A stretch of 64,000 bases of DNA from Sthenelais limicola (taxonomy: Eukaryota; Annelida; Polychaeta; Phyllodocida; Sigalionidae), in contig OW804095.1 of assembly GCA_942159475.1 (NCBI GenBank), forward strand, positions 87,867,740 through 87,931,739, given 5' to 3'. The notes under the pieces are model-generated. The model was not told the origin of the DNA and made no database searches. It worked only from the letters and a program-made list of their open reading frames with translations. This document shows, piece after piece, positions 1-9,453 of the stretch. How positions within the stretch are numbered: the stretch's first letter is position 1; each line of letters opens with the position of its first letter. A program made the position numbers and the translations under genes.

Positions 1-708
1 GCTTTTTTGAATCATACTTCACGTATGTTCTTCCGCTGAATGTTATTCTGTCGTATTTTTCACTCCGTTTCTTGAGTATTACGAATGTTGGCAGGTGATC
101 GCTGATGTTGATGTTAAGGACCCCACATTTACTAACTATGTTCGAGTTCGTATATATTAGATCTATCGTTGTTTTAGTTGTACTCGTTACTCTTGTTGGG
201 AGAGTAATAAGTTGCTTCATTGAAGTATTGTGTTCTATTGACAATAAGCAGGACTTAGCTTTCGAGTGCAGGGAATAGTCCACATTTAGGTCACCCGTCA
301 GGAACTTATCATGCGTGGTGCATATATTGGATTGCACTTCAATTATTTGCTCGATTGCTACTTTCAAGTTGCCTGCTGGGGGTCTATACACATTGGAGAT
401 AAATATTCGTTTAAATTTATTTATTACTATTTCAAGAGTCTGGATTTCAATGTCGGGGGTACTTATCTGGAGGCTGTCACTGCCCTTATTCACCTCATAT
501 TTGCTTTTAACATACATTGCTAGGCCTCCACCTATTTTCCCAGTACTTCTGTCCAGTCGGTACACTGAGTACCCTGGTATGTCAAACCATCGTAAATTTT
601 ATCAGTCAGCCAAGTTTCGTTTATGCATACCACATCAAATGGAATTTGTTCTAACATTGTTTCAAGAATTGGTACTTTATGTAGTAAGCTATGTATATTA
701 AGGCTCAT
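1..708 (-). pseudogene. LINE ORF2 endonuclease domain (EEP family), cut by window edge
   Basis: Read right to left, this encodes an endonuclease/exonuclease/phosphatase domain of the kind that opens ORF2 of CR1/L2-type LINEs and nicks target DNA for target-primed reverse transcription. The start MSLNIHSLL lies at 708. The CINETWL motif follows, then VYRPPAG, the catalytic GDLNVDY segment and SDHLPTF near the left edge. The nuclease motifs look intact, but the frame shifts by one base near 595-600, between the WLTDK and PGYSVYRLD segments, inside a short A/T run. The reverse transcriptase would lie beyond position 1. The frameshift makes it a relic unless it is a sequencing error. Confidence 0.85.
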
Positions 709-778
709 TATTTTGATGCCTTTAATGGCATTGAAGCCTTTATCATTGTCGAGCGTATAAGTTACATTTTTTAGTGTT

Positions 779-1051
779 TCAGGGATCGCTATACTGCTTA
801 TGGTATAGATTGGCGGTCCGCTCTACAGGACCAGTCAAAGATGGGGAAATATTAGATAAGTCAGATGGTACTGGGTCACTCACCTCCCAGTTTGACACAG
901 GTTGACCTAATTTTAAGATAGGGTGATATTTACCCACATGTTTTGAAATTATGATCACAACAGGTTGCAAATGTATAACAAGCGAGTGTAACTGGTTGAA
1001 TAAATTATGTTTATCTGCACTCTTAGAGTCGCTATCATTATAGCATAACAA
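779..1051 (-). CDS. Unrecognised ORF upstream of the LINE endonuclease
   Basis: A 90-residue open frame lies just upstream of, and in a different frame from, the endonuclease at 708. It shows no motif I recognise. Between its stop at 779 and the endonuclease start, the endonuclease frame also reads open, with residues such as NVTYTLDND. It is most likely the decayed N-terminal extension of ORF2 or the end of an ORF1. It may also be non-coding. Confidence 0.25.
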   Translation of the reverse strand: MLCYNDSDSKSADKHNLFNQLHSLVIHLQPVVIIISKHVGKYHPILKLGQPVSNWEVSDPVPSDLSNISPSLTGPVERTANLYHKQYSDP

Positions 1052-1299
1052 TAACTAGTTTGGGATTAAGTATAACAGAACAATATCAGTAAGGTAATGT
1101 TGTGTCAGTAGGGTGACAGTACAGTACAACTGGCACCCTAGGTGAGATCATGTCTAGCGTAATATATCATAATATAGCATAGATGAGTGCATTATAGGTG
1201 TGACAGTGGCACAGTTTACTGTAGGACCATAGGGTCCGTGTTTCAGTACATGTTGTTAAATGCTGTAAACTTGTCAAGTCAAGTCACCGATCACATTTG

Positions 1300-2250
1300 T
1301 CATAATAGGACAACAATAGTAAACAGTACATTGCAATGGAACACAATATAGGTATGTAAATATGAGAATAAGTTTTTATCCGCATTGGGTCTAAGGAATC
1401 ATGAGATCAAGTTCAGTAGATTGAACTTTCAGGGGATCATACTTTAGATCAAGCTATCAAGGTAAATGACAGGTATATCTGGTCTTTACCAATCATGCTA
1501 GTCGTGATAGCATATGGCGAACATAGCTGTTTTTATGACACTACAGGTTTTTTCTACAGAACATGACAACAGTATTAAACAGTGCATTGCATTGTAATGT
1601 TACAAGGCATCGATATGAAAATAGTACTTATCCATGTAAGATCTGGGGATCGTGAGTTCAGAGCTCAAGAGATTGAGCTTTCGAGAGATCAAGTTTTGGA
1701 TGGGTAAATAACCAGTATATCACACAATTTCATCACATAAGGTCATATAAATAGGGGTTCCTATTTAGATAGACTTTTACTTAGGGGTTATTTAATAAGT
1801 TCTCACAGATCCCAGATCCCACGAGTGGTATAAAGATAAGTGTCAGTCTCCCTTGCACAGTTTCATTTCCAATTTAATCTCACTCGTCTGTTTAGACATA
1901 TAACATAATTAACGTAACTTACTTAGCACTACTTTTTGTCTCCAGGTCATATAGGTGACGTGGGAGAACCAGGGACATTCAATCATAGGCACATTAGGTA
2001 TGGGTCAATACTCTCAGTGGCTAGAGCGCGTTTCAACAACAGAATCATCAATGCGTATTGAATTCACTCGTTTGATTAAACATCTAACACAATTAACGTA
2101 TCTTACTTAGTAACCAGTAGCACTTAGTTACACTACTTTTGGTCTCCAAGGTCATATAAGTGATGTGGGAGAGTCAGAGATATACAGTCATGGGCACATT
2201 AGATCTGGGTCAATAATCTCAGTGGCTAGAGCATGATTCAACAAAATAAT
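1300..2250. repeat. Two local tandem duplications in a non-coding stretch
   Basis: No gene is visible between 1052 and 2356. Two pairs of diverged repeats are: about 1309-1455 repeated at about 1555-1697 (shared words such as AACAGTACATTGCA and the GATCAAG runs), and about 1878-2060 repeated at about 2062-2250 (shared words such as AATTAACGTA, TCATATA, GTGGGAGA, CTCAGTGGCTAGAG). Repeated 5' untranslated segments of this kind are common in LINEs, so this may be the 5' region of the element whose endonuclease lies at the left edge. That is inference. Confidence 0.5.
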
Positions 2251-2356
2251 CAATACGCTAAGGGTAATAATTGTTCACTGGCCAGCCAGTAATTAAATAA
2301 GGTATTGTTCGTGTTGAGTATATGATAGCTAGTTTATCTATGGATTGTTCCTAGAA

Positions 2357-2383
2357 TTTTTTTTTTTTTTTAAAGATTTTATT
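2357..2383 (-). terminator. LINE poly(A) tail and AATAAA signal
   Basis: A 15-base T run on the plus strand is an A tail on the minus strand. The complement of AATAAA sits seven bases inside it. This marks the 3' terminus of the minus-strand LINE, about 560 bases past the RT stop at 2922. Confidence 0.8.
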
Positions 2384-2921
2384 TATACTGGGGATTGAAG
2401 GTCCCCTTACGGGTTTTTTCGCCTGTCCCAGTCTTACATGACTGAGCAGGGAAGATGTACATGAATATAAGGTTTGTATAGATACAGTATATACAGTTTT
2501 TGTACAATAATTGTAGGGTTTGCTAGATGAAGAAGGGTTTCACTTTGCCACTCGGATCATTAGTGATGGAGTGTTAGTGATATTATGGATTAGCAGAATA
2601 TTGCACTTTGCCACTCAGATCATTGGCGATGGAGTGTTAGTGGTATTTGATATTGGATAAAAGTCGAATTTTAGAGGGAAGAGAGATAGTACGTGGTTTC
2701 TATACTACCTGGATTTTATGAGAAAACCTGGATACTGTGCAATTATGACTTAGAACAGTGATAGGTTCAAAGGGCAGGTTGTACTTTCTCTGCGTTATGT
2801 CTGGGTACATTCAGGAGCGCGGACGTCGGAGTAAGCATGTGTCCGACTCAAACAGAGAGATTAAATAGATAAAGAATAGAGGAAAAGGCTGGTGGGAAAA
2901 AGTGGAGGGGTAGTTTTGGGG

Positions 2922-3921
2922 TTATATTTGAGTGTATAGTGAATTTATCCATATTTTCTTATTTGATTTAAAGGCCTCCATGGTACCAATGTTCCTTTGT
3001 CTAGCGGATAGTTCGTTCCAGGCATGAGCTGTTTTTGTTATTACTGAATTCTGAGCTAAATTTGTTCTGAGGTGGGGTATTTTAAGTCTGGGAGCATCAA
3101 AGTTCCTTGTGTTTCTATTTGGGATATCTCTATACTTCGGATTTCTGACTCTTTTAAAAGCTAGTGTTCTGAGGTGCATGATTCTTCTGTGTTTTAAAAG
3201 GGGGACCTTGGCTGTAGCATGTACTATGTCTGTTGGCGTGTCATGGGGGAGTTGTAGGACAATTTTTAGAGCCCTGTTTTGTAACCTTTGGAGCTTATCA
3301 ATCATTGGTTGGTGCGCATTATGGATGAGAACATCTCCGTAGTCAAAAAAGGGGAGCAATTTTGTTTTGAATATTTTAAGGGCAGCTGGTGTATTTATTT
3401 GCTGTAGTTGATAGGTCTTGTGTGCGATTGTTTTGATCTGGTGGGCTAATTGGGGTTTATGGTTCAGTTTGTCATCTATTAGATATCCTAAGTATTTGTA
3501 TTGGGAAACAGTTTTTAGATCATACTCTTGGTAGGTAATCTTTTTGGAGCTTGCTAATCTTTTGTTGTTTCTAGGTTTGGTGATATACATCGTGTTGGAT
3601 TTGTCAGTGTTTACTACAAAAAGATTCATGCTGCACCAATTATGTAGGTTGTCAACAGCCTTTTGCATATTGGTGAAAATGGTATCGATATTTCTTCCCT
3701 GTATATAGAGAACCGTGTCGTCGGCATATAATGAGAGTTTGCAGTTATTTATATTGTGTACTAGGTCGTTTATGAAAATGATGAACATTTGGGGGGCCAG
3801 AATTGAGCCTTGTGGTACTCCTGTATTAATGGTGATATGAGATGAAGTTTGGTTATTCACCAGGGCACATTGTTTCCTGTTTCCAAGATAGTTTTTGCAC
3901 CATTGGAGGAGATTTCCTTTA
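2922..3921 (-). pseudogene. LINE reverse transcriptase, C-terminal half (CR1/L2 type)
   Basis: The frame opens with KGNLLQWCKNYLGNRKQ and runs through GVPQGSILAP (RT motif 4) and YADD (the catalytic aspartates, intact) to the thumb and the usual C-terminal region (KLQRLQNRALKIVL, AWNELSARQRN), with a natural stop at 2922. The fingers and first palm motif are missing. Immediately upstream the sequence joins the N-terminus of an endonuclease at 3926-4111, so the middle of ORF2 has been deleted. The remaining 320-odd residues are open, which suggests a fairly recent insertion. The first in-frame start used by a naive gene finder would be the GTG at 3860, but the homologous frame continues upstream. 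Confidence 0.9.
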
Positions 3922-3925
3922 ATGC

Positions 3926-4111
3926 CTATATGACTGAGTTTATATGAGGGATATGATAATTATCATCTGATAGGGCTGAGTGTAACCATGTCTCGGTAAT
4001 ACCGATTACATTGGGTTTAAGTCTATTGATTTCAGCTTTAAAAGAGTCAAATTTACCCTTCAAGCGTTGGGTGTTTATGTGTGCGAAAGAAAGTCCCTTT
4101 TTGAAAGCCAT
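3926..4111 (-). pseudogene. LINE endonuclease N-terminus joined to the RT by deletion
   Basis: A 61-residue frame starts MAFKKGLSFAHINTQRLKG and contains GITETWLH, the first half of an EEP endonuclease. After PHINSVI it stops, and the next sequence in another frame is the middle of the RT. A complete ORF2 would have several hundred residues here, so the segment between the ETWL motif and the RT finger/palm region has been lost. The catalytic GDxN and SDH motifs are absent from this copy. Confidence 0.75.
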
Positions 4112-5301
4112 GTGGAGGTTAGGTAGATGATAGAGTTAAGATGTTTTGGCCCTCTGTGCAGTTTACTGCTGGGCCAATTACCTGATAACAGGCGGGCGGC
4201 TGGCCTGTTCTAATCTAACCTGGGTCGCTAGAGTCTTTGTCTGGATTGGAGGGACCATATTGGCGGCTCCCGACCGTCAATAGGATTTGGTGCTTTTATT
4301 AATTCAATTGTTGATAAGAATGGGTCAGTTAAGCTCTATTGCCACAATCATGATGTGTTTAGAAGCTTAAATTATTATAAGATAGTGTGCGGTAGGTGGA
4401 GAGAGAGAGAGAGAGAGAAAGAGAATAAAGGGGCAGGGCTTGGTTCTGTTTGAGTCATACCATTGAAGATATAGCATTGGGAGAGAGGGCGATAACGCAT
4501 AGTCCTCATTTTGGGCCTTTATATACTCTTAAAAGTGTGCGGTTGGTGGTGAAAGGGGCGGAGCTAAAAGGTGTTTGAGTCGTACTACTGGGAAAATAAC
4601 CTTGTGGATTTAGTGATTAATCTAAGGGGCAGGGTTTGAAATGTTTGAGTCGGACTATTGGGAAATTAACATTGAGATTTCTGGGGTGTTTGCTTGTTGT
4701 AAGTTTTAATAAAAATATGTATAAGAGGTAGAAAATAAAAGGGTTGGAGAAGCTCTATTGCCACAGACAAGTGTGTTTAGTAGCTTTTATACCATTGGAA
4801 GTGTGCGTTAGCTGTTAAAAGGGGGCGGGGCTTAGTTCTGATTGAGTCGTACCATTGGAGGTATAACAATGGGGAAAAGATGAAAGGTGTATTATTTAAG
4901 TTTGTACCGGACTATTGATATTTTAGTATAGGAAGAGGTTGACTTCTGTTTTGGAGTTTATTTATTAGAGATTAAATTAGTACAAGTGATTAGGAAATGG
5001 TTCAATTATTATGTGAGATCAGAGCATTGCCACTGTGTATAAGTGTTTGCTTGCTTCAGAGTGTAGCTAGATCTATATACAAAAGGACAGCATGTTCAGT
5101 TCAATGAGAGTGATGAGAGTTTCTAATTACTCATATTATGCATTATGGACAGAGTCATATATTGCAATCTTTTTTAAGAGAAGGAAATTATATTTTTGCG
5201 TCTAGATTTAAGTTATATCTGGTTTGCCACATTCGGGTGTGTTGCCAGAGTTTTAGTCAGTCAGTTGTGCCACGATCAAGCGTGTTAACTGAATTAAATA
5301 G
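4112..5301. repeat. Degenerate repeats between the SGNH ORF and the endonuclease
   Basis: No gene is visible. A loosely repeated block recurs at about 4320-4520, 4530-4700 and 4745-4900. Shared words are AAGCTCTATTGCCAC, GTGTGCG, GGGGCGGGGCTT-like GC boxes and TTTGAGTCGTACCA. A (GA)n microsatellite lies at about 4400-4428. The block separates the upstream ORFs from ORF2 and may be LINE spacer or an internal promoter-like region. I cannot decide which. Confidence 0.5.
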
Positions 5302-5955
5302 TTATTCGCAAAGGGTATGAATATTCCTGTAGAATGTTGTCATCATTATGTCAATAAATTTGGTGATGGCTGTCTCACTAAGGTGAACACCGTCCTTGGT
5401 TTTCGACATATATCTATGTGAAGTGTAGCCTCTTCGTTTTTTATGTACAATTCCCTCGTAGTGAGGGCCAATTAGGCCATTCCTTCTATTGATTCTGCGG
5501 ATCTCACGGTTGATGTCAACTAGGGCTTCATGTATGAGATCCTGATCTTCTGAGCTACTCGCCCATCCATCGGTGTATATGTCAAGAGATATGCCTATAA
5601 TCTCGGTCATGATAACCGCTCTTGCCATTGCATTTGTGTAATAAATTAACTTCATAATTTTGTGGTTGATATGGCTAGTATAGGCTTCTTTGGTTGTGAA
5701 TCGGGGGTATACTTTCTTAAATTTCACTTTTTCGGTGAACTCGTTTACACCTCCCAGTATGTAAAGCAGATCAAACTGCTTCCAGTGATATCTTATGAAT
5801 GCTTCTTCTCCAAGGCGTTGAAGCCTTGCTCCTGGCACACACAAGCATGTAATTTCCAAATCATGGAAGCCTTGTTGTCTTAGGATCTGATCTATCCTGG
5901 ACTTCCAACCTTTGATTCTCGAATCACCGAGTAGTAAGATCTTAAATTTTTCCAT
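5302..5955 (-). CDS. SGNH-hydrolase (esterase-like) ORF of a LINE, module B
   Basis: This is a 217-residue protein of the SGNH/GDSL hydrolase fold. Block I is LLLGDSRIKGW (GDS with the nucleophile Ser near residue 12). The Block II-like Gly is in CVPGARL. Block III is ILGGVNEF (normally GxND). Block V is KDGVHLS, with the catalytic Asp and His near residues 186-189. The start MEKFKIL is followed directly by the GDS strand, as in other family members. SGNH domains are known in ORF1 of CR1-like LINEs, where an esterase or lipid/membrane role has been suggested. The ORF is intact and lies about 115 bases downstream of the NADAR ORF on the same strand. The substrate is unknown. Confidence 0.8.
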   Translation of the reverse strand: MEKFKILLLGDSRIKGWKSRIDQILRQQGFHDLEITCLCVPGARLQRLGEEAFIRYHWKQFDLLYILGGVNEFTEKVKFKKVYPRFTTKEAYTSHINHKIMKLIYYTNAMARAVIMTEIIGISLDIYTDGWASSSEDQDLIHEALVDINREIRRINRRNGLIGPHYEGIVHKKRRGYTSHRYMSKTKDGVHLSETAITKFIDIMMTTFYRNIHTLCE

Positions 5956-6070
5956 GCCGATATAGAAAAAATGATCAATTTGGTGAATGTGTGAGATTGA
6001 AGAGTAGGTGGAAAGTGGATGAGATATTGAAATATAATGTTCACTTATCTTTCGAAGAAGCTGAGGCGAT

Positions 6071-7411
6071 TCAAGTGGTGAGTTCCCTCTTTATCCTTTC
6101 AAGGATTTGTCCGCATAAGTTGCGATCAGTTCCAACCTGGTCATGCGTTAGTAGAGTGCAATCTGAAAGGAATCTTCCACAGCTGTATAGGGGATCGTGG
6201 GTAGCTTCGTAGAAATATTTCTTGTCATCTCTTAGCAAAAAGTCTTTGAGAGAAGGGGTTTCTACAAACTTTCCCTTCATACATTCGTATAGAACTGCTT
6301 GGGATTTTCCCTCCCACTCTTCGTCAACCTTGATTTGCTTGGACACTCTTTTCACCGTATAGGGATTCCTTATTGATTTCAATCTTTCGATGAGTTCTGG
6401 GGGCGATTTGCAAGCAACGGCTTTTTTTACCTGAAACAGCTGTTCGACTGACTGGGCCTCAATTCCGTTGAGTTCAATTGGACAGTTAAACATGTTCGAA
6501 AGAGGGCTCATATGCCCTTGGAAGGTTGTTCCATCTGGTGTTGAGAAAGTGGATGATGTAACTCTGTTTAGGCCTTTAGGTAGTTTATCAAAATCTGGTC
6601 TTGAGTAGGTTACACCTGAAATGTACACATCCATACCTTTTGGCCTTGCTTCAAGCCCATGCAGGGCTTTGGCTGCAAAGGCTATTGACCTCGCTTCTCC
6701 CATAAACAGCTGTTCCTCCTCCGTATTGTCCCCTTGTGCCCATATCCCAGCTAATTGCGGCTTCTGTCTGTGCCTATTCATGCCCCTGAATAGGTCGATT
6801 TTATTGCGGATTGCTAGTAGAGTAATTTTGATGGGACGATGGCAGGGATTAGCAAGGCTTTCTCGCTTGACGCCTAGTCGTTCAGCGTTTGAAAAGGTTG
6901 ATTTAAATTCTATGTGGCCGAGTAAATCTTTGACAATTTCATTTAAATTTTCTCCTTCGCTTTCTTCTACTCCTTTCAGAATCACATTCTTTTCCCTGGG
7001 ATTTTCCCCTATTGCTGTATTTGTTGGCTGGGTGGGCATGGGTGCTTGAGTTGCGTATTGTTGTGTATTTACAAGAGGCGCGATCGTTCTAACATTGATC
7101 GCTGCTAGAGAGTTGGAATTTAATTCCAATTCTAGAGATAGATCTGTAATTGTTGTCTGCAGGTTTTGAATGCTTTGATTCATATCTGTGTTGGTTTGAT
7201 CTAACCTAACTTGGTTCGCAACGATACCTTTCATATTATCATGCATCTGCCCTACGCTTTTCTTGATACCTTGTGTATTTTTATTCAGAGTATCGATATC
7301 GGATTGGTTAGTAAGCGCAATGTTGCCGTAATTCTCTATTGATCCCTGAATTATCGACATGTTAGATAATAGTTCATCAATTTTCTTTTCCCTAGCCATG
7401 AATTTTACCAT
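6071..7411 (-). CDS. LINE ORF1-like protein: coiled coil + RRM-like region + NADAR domain, module B
   Basis: A 446-residue frame. Residues 1-120 are a heptad-rich coiled coil (ELLSNMSII, NMKGIVANQV, SLELELNSNSL). Residues 135-265 resemble the RRM/C-terminal part of L1-type ORF1p (REKNVILKGVEESEGEN, then NAERLGVKR, the usual I-x-G-I-x-E and RLG pattern), which binds RNA. Residues about 285-445 form a NADAR (YbiA-like) domain: FQGHMSPLSNMF, AQSVEQLFQVKKAV, YECMKGKF, FYEATHDPLYSCGRF and a C-terminal CGQILERIKREL helix. NADAR proteins remove ADP-ribose from nucleotide bases. The coupling here to a retroelement RNA-binding protein is what I infer from one continuous frame. Upstream, 7405-7704 appears to be its frameshifted N-terminus. 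Confidence 0.8.
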   Translation of the reverse strand: MVKFMAREKKIDELLSNMSIIQGSIENYGNIALTNQSDIDTLNKNTQGIKKSVGQMHDNMKGIVANQVRLDQTNTDMNQSIQNLQTTITDLSLELELNSNSLAAINVRTIAPLVNTQQYATQAPMPTQPTNTAIGENPREKNVILKGVEESEGENLNEIVKDLLGHIEFKSTFSNAERLGVKRESLANPCHRPIKITLLAIRNKIDLFRGMNRHRQKPQLAGIWAQGDNTEEEQLFMGEARSIAFAAKALHGLEARPKGMDVYISGVTYSRPDFDKLPKGLNRVTSSTFSTPDGTTFQGHMSPLSNMFNCPIELNGIEAQSVEQLFQVKKAVACKSPPELIERLKSIRNPYTVKRVSKQIKVDEEWEGKSQAVLYECMKGKFVETPSLKDFLLRDDKKYFYEATHDPLYSCGRFLSDCTLLTHDQVGTDRNLCGQILERIKRELTT

Positions 7412-7704
7412 AAAGTCCTGCGGGATATCAGGATAATGGGGTGCAGATATTGACTTATCTGATTTCCACTTGCGTCCTGCTGCTGGGGAATGGCTACCTG
7501 TCTATAGCCTACCATTGGAACTTGTGGTTGAACGAAACTGTGCCCTTCATTTGACTGTGGGATCGATGATCTATCACTTCCATTTTGCGTAATCACAGAT
7601 TGCTTGGGGTTTGGGTTCATATTTTGCTGACTGTTCATATTTATTCCCATTTGTCCACTAGCAAAGTCTCTCGGTAACAGCACGTATTGCTGACACGGAT
7701 CCAT
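7405..7704 (-). CDS. Low-complexity N-terminus of the module B ORF1 (one-base frameshift)
   Basis: A 99-residue frame rich in Gln, Asn and Ser starts MDPCQQYVLLPRDF. Near its end the next frame reads PHYPDIPQDFMVKFMARE, which runs straight into the coiled-coil ORF. A single-base shift around 7420-7435 therefore splits what was probably one protein of roughly 540 residues. Disordered N-termini of this type are usual in LINE ORF1 proteins. No catalytic motif is visible. Confidence 0.55.
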   Translation of the reverse strand: MDPCQQYVLLPRDFASGQMGINMNSQQNMNPNPKQSVITQNGSDRSSIPQSNEGHSFVQPQVPMVGYRQVAIPQQQDASGNQISQYLHPIILISRRTLW

Positions 7705-8168
7705 GCTAAGTCCAGTTGTTGTTTGAGAGCGATTCAGTTAGGACATACTCTCGATATCCGATTCATTAAATAAACTCTTTGAGCTAAAGTCTATACTTGA
7801 TCTGAGGTTCCTTGATTGTGTATGTGTCATTCCTGGATGATATGGTTGATTCAGAAAATGAATTAGACACGATCAGCTATGAGTAATCCTAGAATGTTGA
7901 TAGAATGATTGTTCAGTTAACTTGTTAACTGGAGTATTGTTCGCAGGTTTCAATATATTTTTTAGTTTCAAATTATCGTGCTTATAAGGATATCGATACT
8001 TATCGTGTTCTGGTAGATTGCAGATTGTTCGTAAGTGTGCGGTTGGTTTGGAGTAGAACTTGTTCTTGTTACTTGGGATACATCAAGTCTTTATTCTTAT
8101 TATGGTGTAGTACTGGCTGCCTCAATGAAGCATTGCCCCGCGTAATGTTTGTGGTTACTTGAGTAAGC
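7705..8168. other. Spacer between modules A and B, no gene seen
   Basis: I see no open frame, no poly(A) run and no terminal repeat in these 460 bases. The absence of a 3' end here is the main reason to consider that both modules belong to one element. The word AAGTGTGCGGTTGGT at about 8033 resembles words in the 4.3-4.9 kb spacer. Confidence 0.5.
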
Positions 8169-8822
8169 TCAAATAACATTCATCTGGCGTATGGCTTTAC
8201 CGATATGTTTGGCCCATATGTCCAGGCCTTCCCTATCGAGGTGGCATCCATCCGCGCCAAGTCTGTCGTATCTGTTTAGCTTCCCTGCTCTGGAGTTGTG
8301 ATGTACCAAATCATGTACATTCGGGGTCGGTACATAATTTTCCGCATTTTTGGTACTGATCTTGCGGTTTATGAGGACGACCGCTTCATTGAGGCGGTCC
8401 TGATGGTGGTGTTTATAATCTGGCATGCATGTGTTGTACCACACCAGATCCATTCCTGTCAGAGTACAGAAAGATACGGGACAATGGTATGGTAACATGG
8501 CTCGCTGGGTGTATTCTTGGACGTACTCGAGGTCGTCTGCGTAGTTCTTGACTGTTGTTGTCAAGGTACATGGCATAGACACTTGCCTTGTGGTAGAATC
8601 TCTCCTCGTGATTGAACAGAGGCCTGCCTCGTAGATAACTAGCAGAGGATTTTCAGCGAAGATAGTCTCATGCGCCATGTGTGCCGACAAGCCTAGTGAG
8701 GCTCCCGGGTATGACAGCACTCGAATCCGGTGATAGGCAGGCGTCGGCAAATAATGGTATAAGTATGGGGCAAGGTCTCTGATACGGCTATCGCCGATTA
8801 TTAAGATTGGTCGAGGTGCCAT
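8169..8822 (-). CDS. SGNH-hydrolase ORF of a LINE, module A
   Basis: A 217-residue SGNH-fold protein, the same length as module B but strongly diverged. Block I is ILIIGDSRIRDL with the Ser near residue 11. The Gly block is SYPGASLGL. The Block III region reads YEAGLCSI, without the usual Asn. Block V is GADGCHLDREG, with the catalytic Asp and His. The changed block III raises doubt about full activity. It starts about 38 bases after the stop of the upstream NADAR frame, so the two may be read from one transcript. Function is inferred from the family only. Confidence 0.75.
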   Translation of the reverse strand: MAPRPILIIGDSRIRDLAPYLYHYLPTPAYHRIRVLSYPGASLGLSAHMAHETIFAENPLLVIYEAGLCSITRRDSTTRQVSMPCTLTTTVKNYADDLEYVQEYTQRAMLPYHCPVSFCTLTGMDLVWYNTCMPDYKHHHQDRLNEAVVLINRKISTKNAENYVPTPNVHDLVHHNSRAGKLNRYDRLGADGCHLDREGLDIWAKHIGKAIRQMNVI

Positions 8823-8859
8823 AGTCGATGATTAGGTCTGAAATTAAATGCAAAAAGTT

Positions 8860-9453
8860 TTAGTATGAGTTTTTAAGTCGGGTCAATATCTTGCCAAACT
8901 GGTTCTCCCCTTTCATGTGCACTTGCGGGTCGAATCCTCGCTCAAACAATCGATGACCGGTCCCCCACTTCCGGTTGTATGTCATCTCATAGAAATGGTC
9001 ATTCTCTGCATTTATCAATTTATCTTTTAGGTCATCATTCTGGTCAAATTTGTTGCGAACAATATTATACAGACAGTCATTCTCACCTTTGGTCCAGTCT
9101 GGAGTAACTTTTATGTCAGCGGCTAGTTTCTTGATTTCGTACGGACTGTCACAGCAGTAGATTTGTTCTGCTATTTTCGTATTTTGCGGCGTGTTATTGA
9201 CTAGCGCTTTCTGGTGCTGAAAAGCTTGTTCAGAGGACTCGTATTTAATTTCGATAAACCAAAATTAACAGGGAAAGAAATTGGATAGATGGTTATACTC
9301 TCCTTGAAAGCCTAACCCATTTGTGGTGGGAAACTTTTGCGATTTCAGATCCTCAGGCCTAGCTCCGCATGGGAGAAGGTGAAGGTCGTTTACGCTGTAT
9401 TGTTTGTAAACTATGCCAGCACCCCGCGTGGTGGGGGCGTGGTCCTTGTCCAT
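8860..9453 (-). pseudogene. NADAR domain of the module A ORF1, one in-frame stop
   Basis: The frame starting near 9453 reads GFQGEYNHLSNFFPC, then a TAA stop at 9265-9267, then continues in the same frame with YESSEQAFQHQKAL, NDCLYNIVRNKF, FYEMTYNRKWGTGHRLF and ENQFGKILTRLKNSY to a natural stop at 8860. These are the NADAR landmarks: the SNF strand, the SxEQ helix with conserved Glu, the W-G-x-G turn and the C-terminal N-x-x-G-x-x-L helix. Only one stop interrupts about 190 residues, so decay is recent. A one-base shift near 9450-9470 separates it from the coiled-coil ORF upstream. Confidence 0.75.

Noticed and set aside
6621..7049. Plus-strand 142-residue ORF
   Set aside because: Antisense of the NADAR/RRM ORF, with no independent support.
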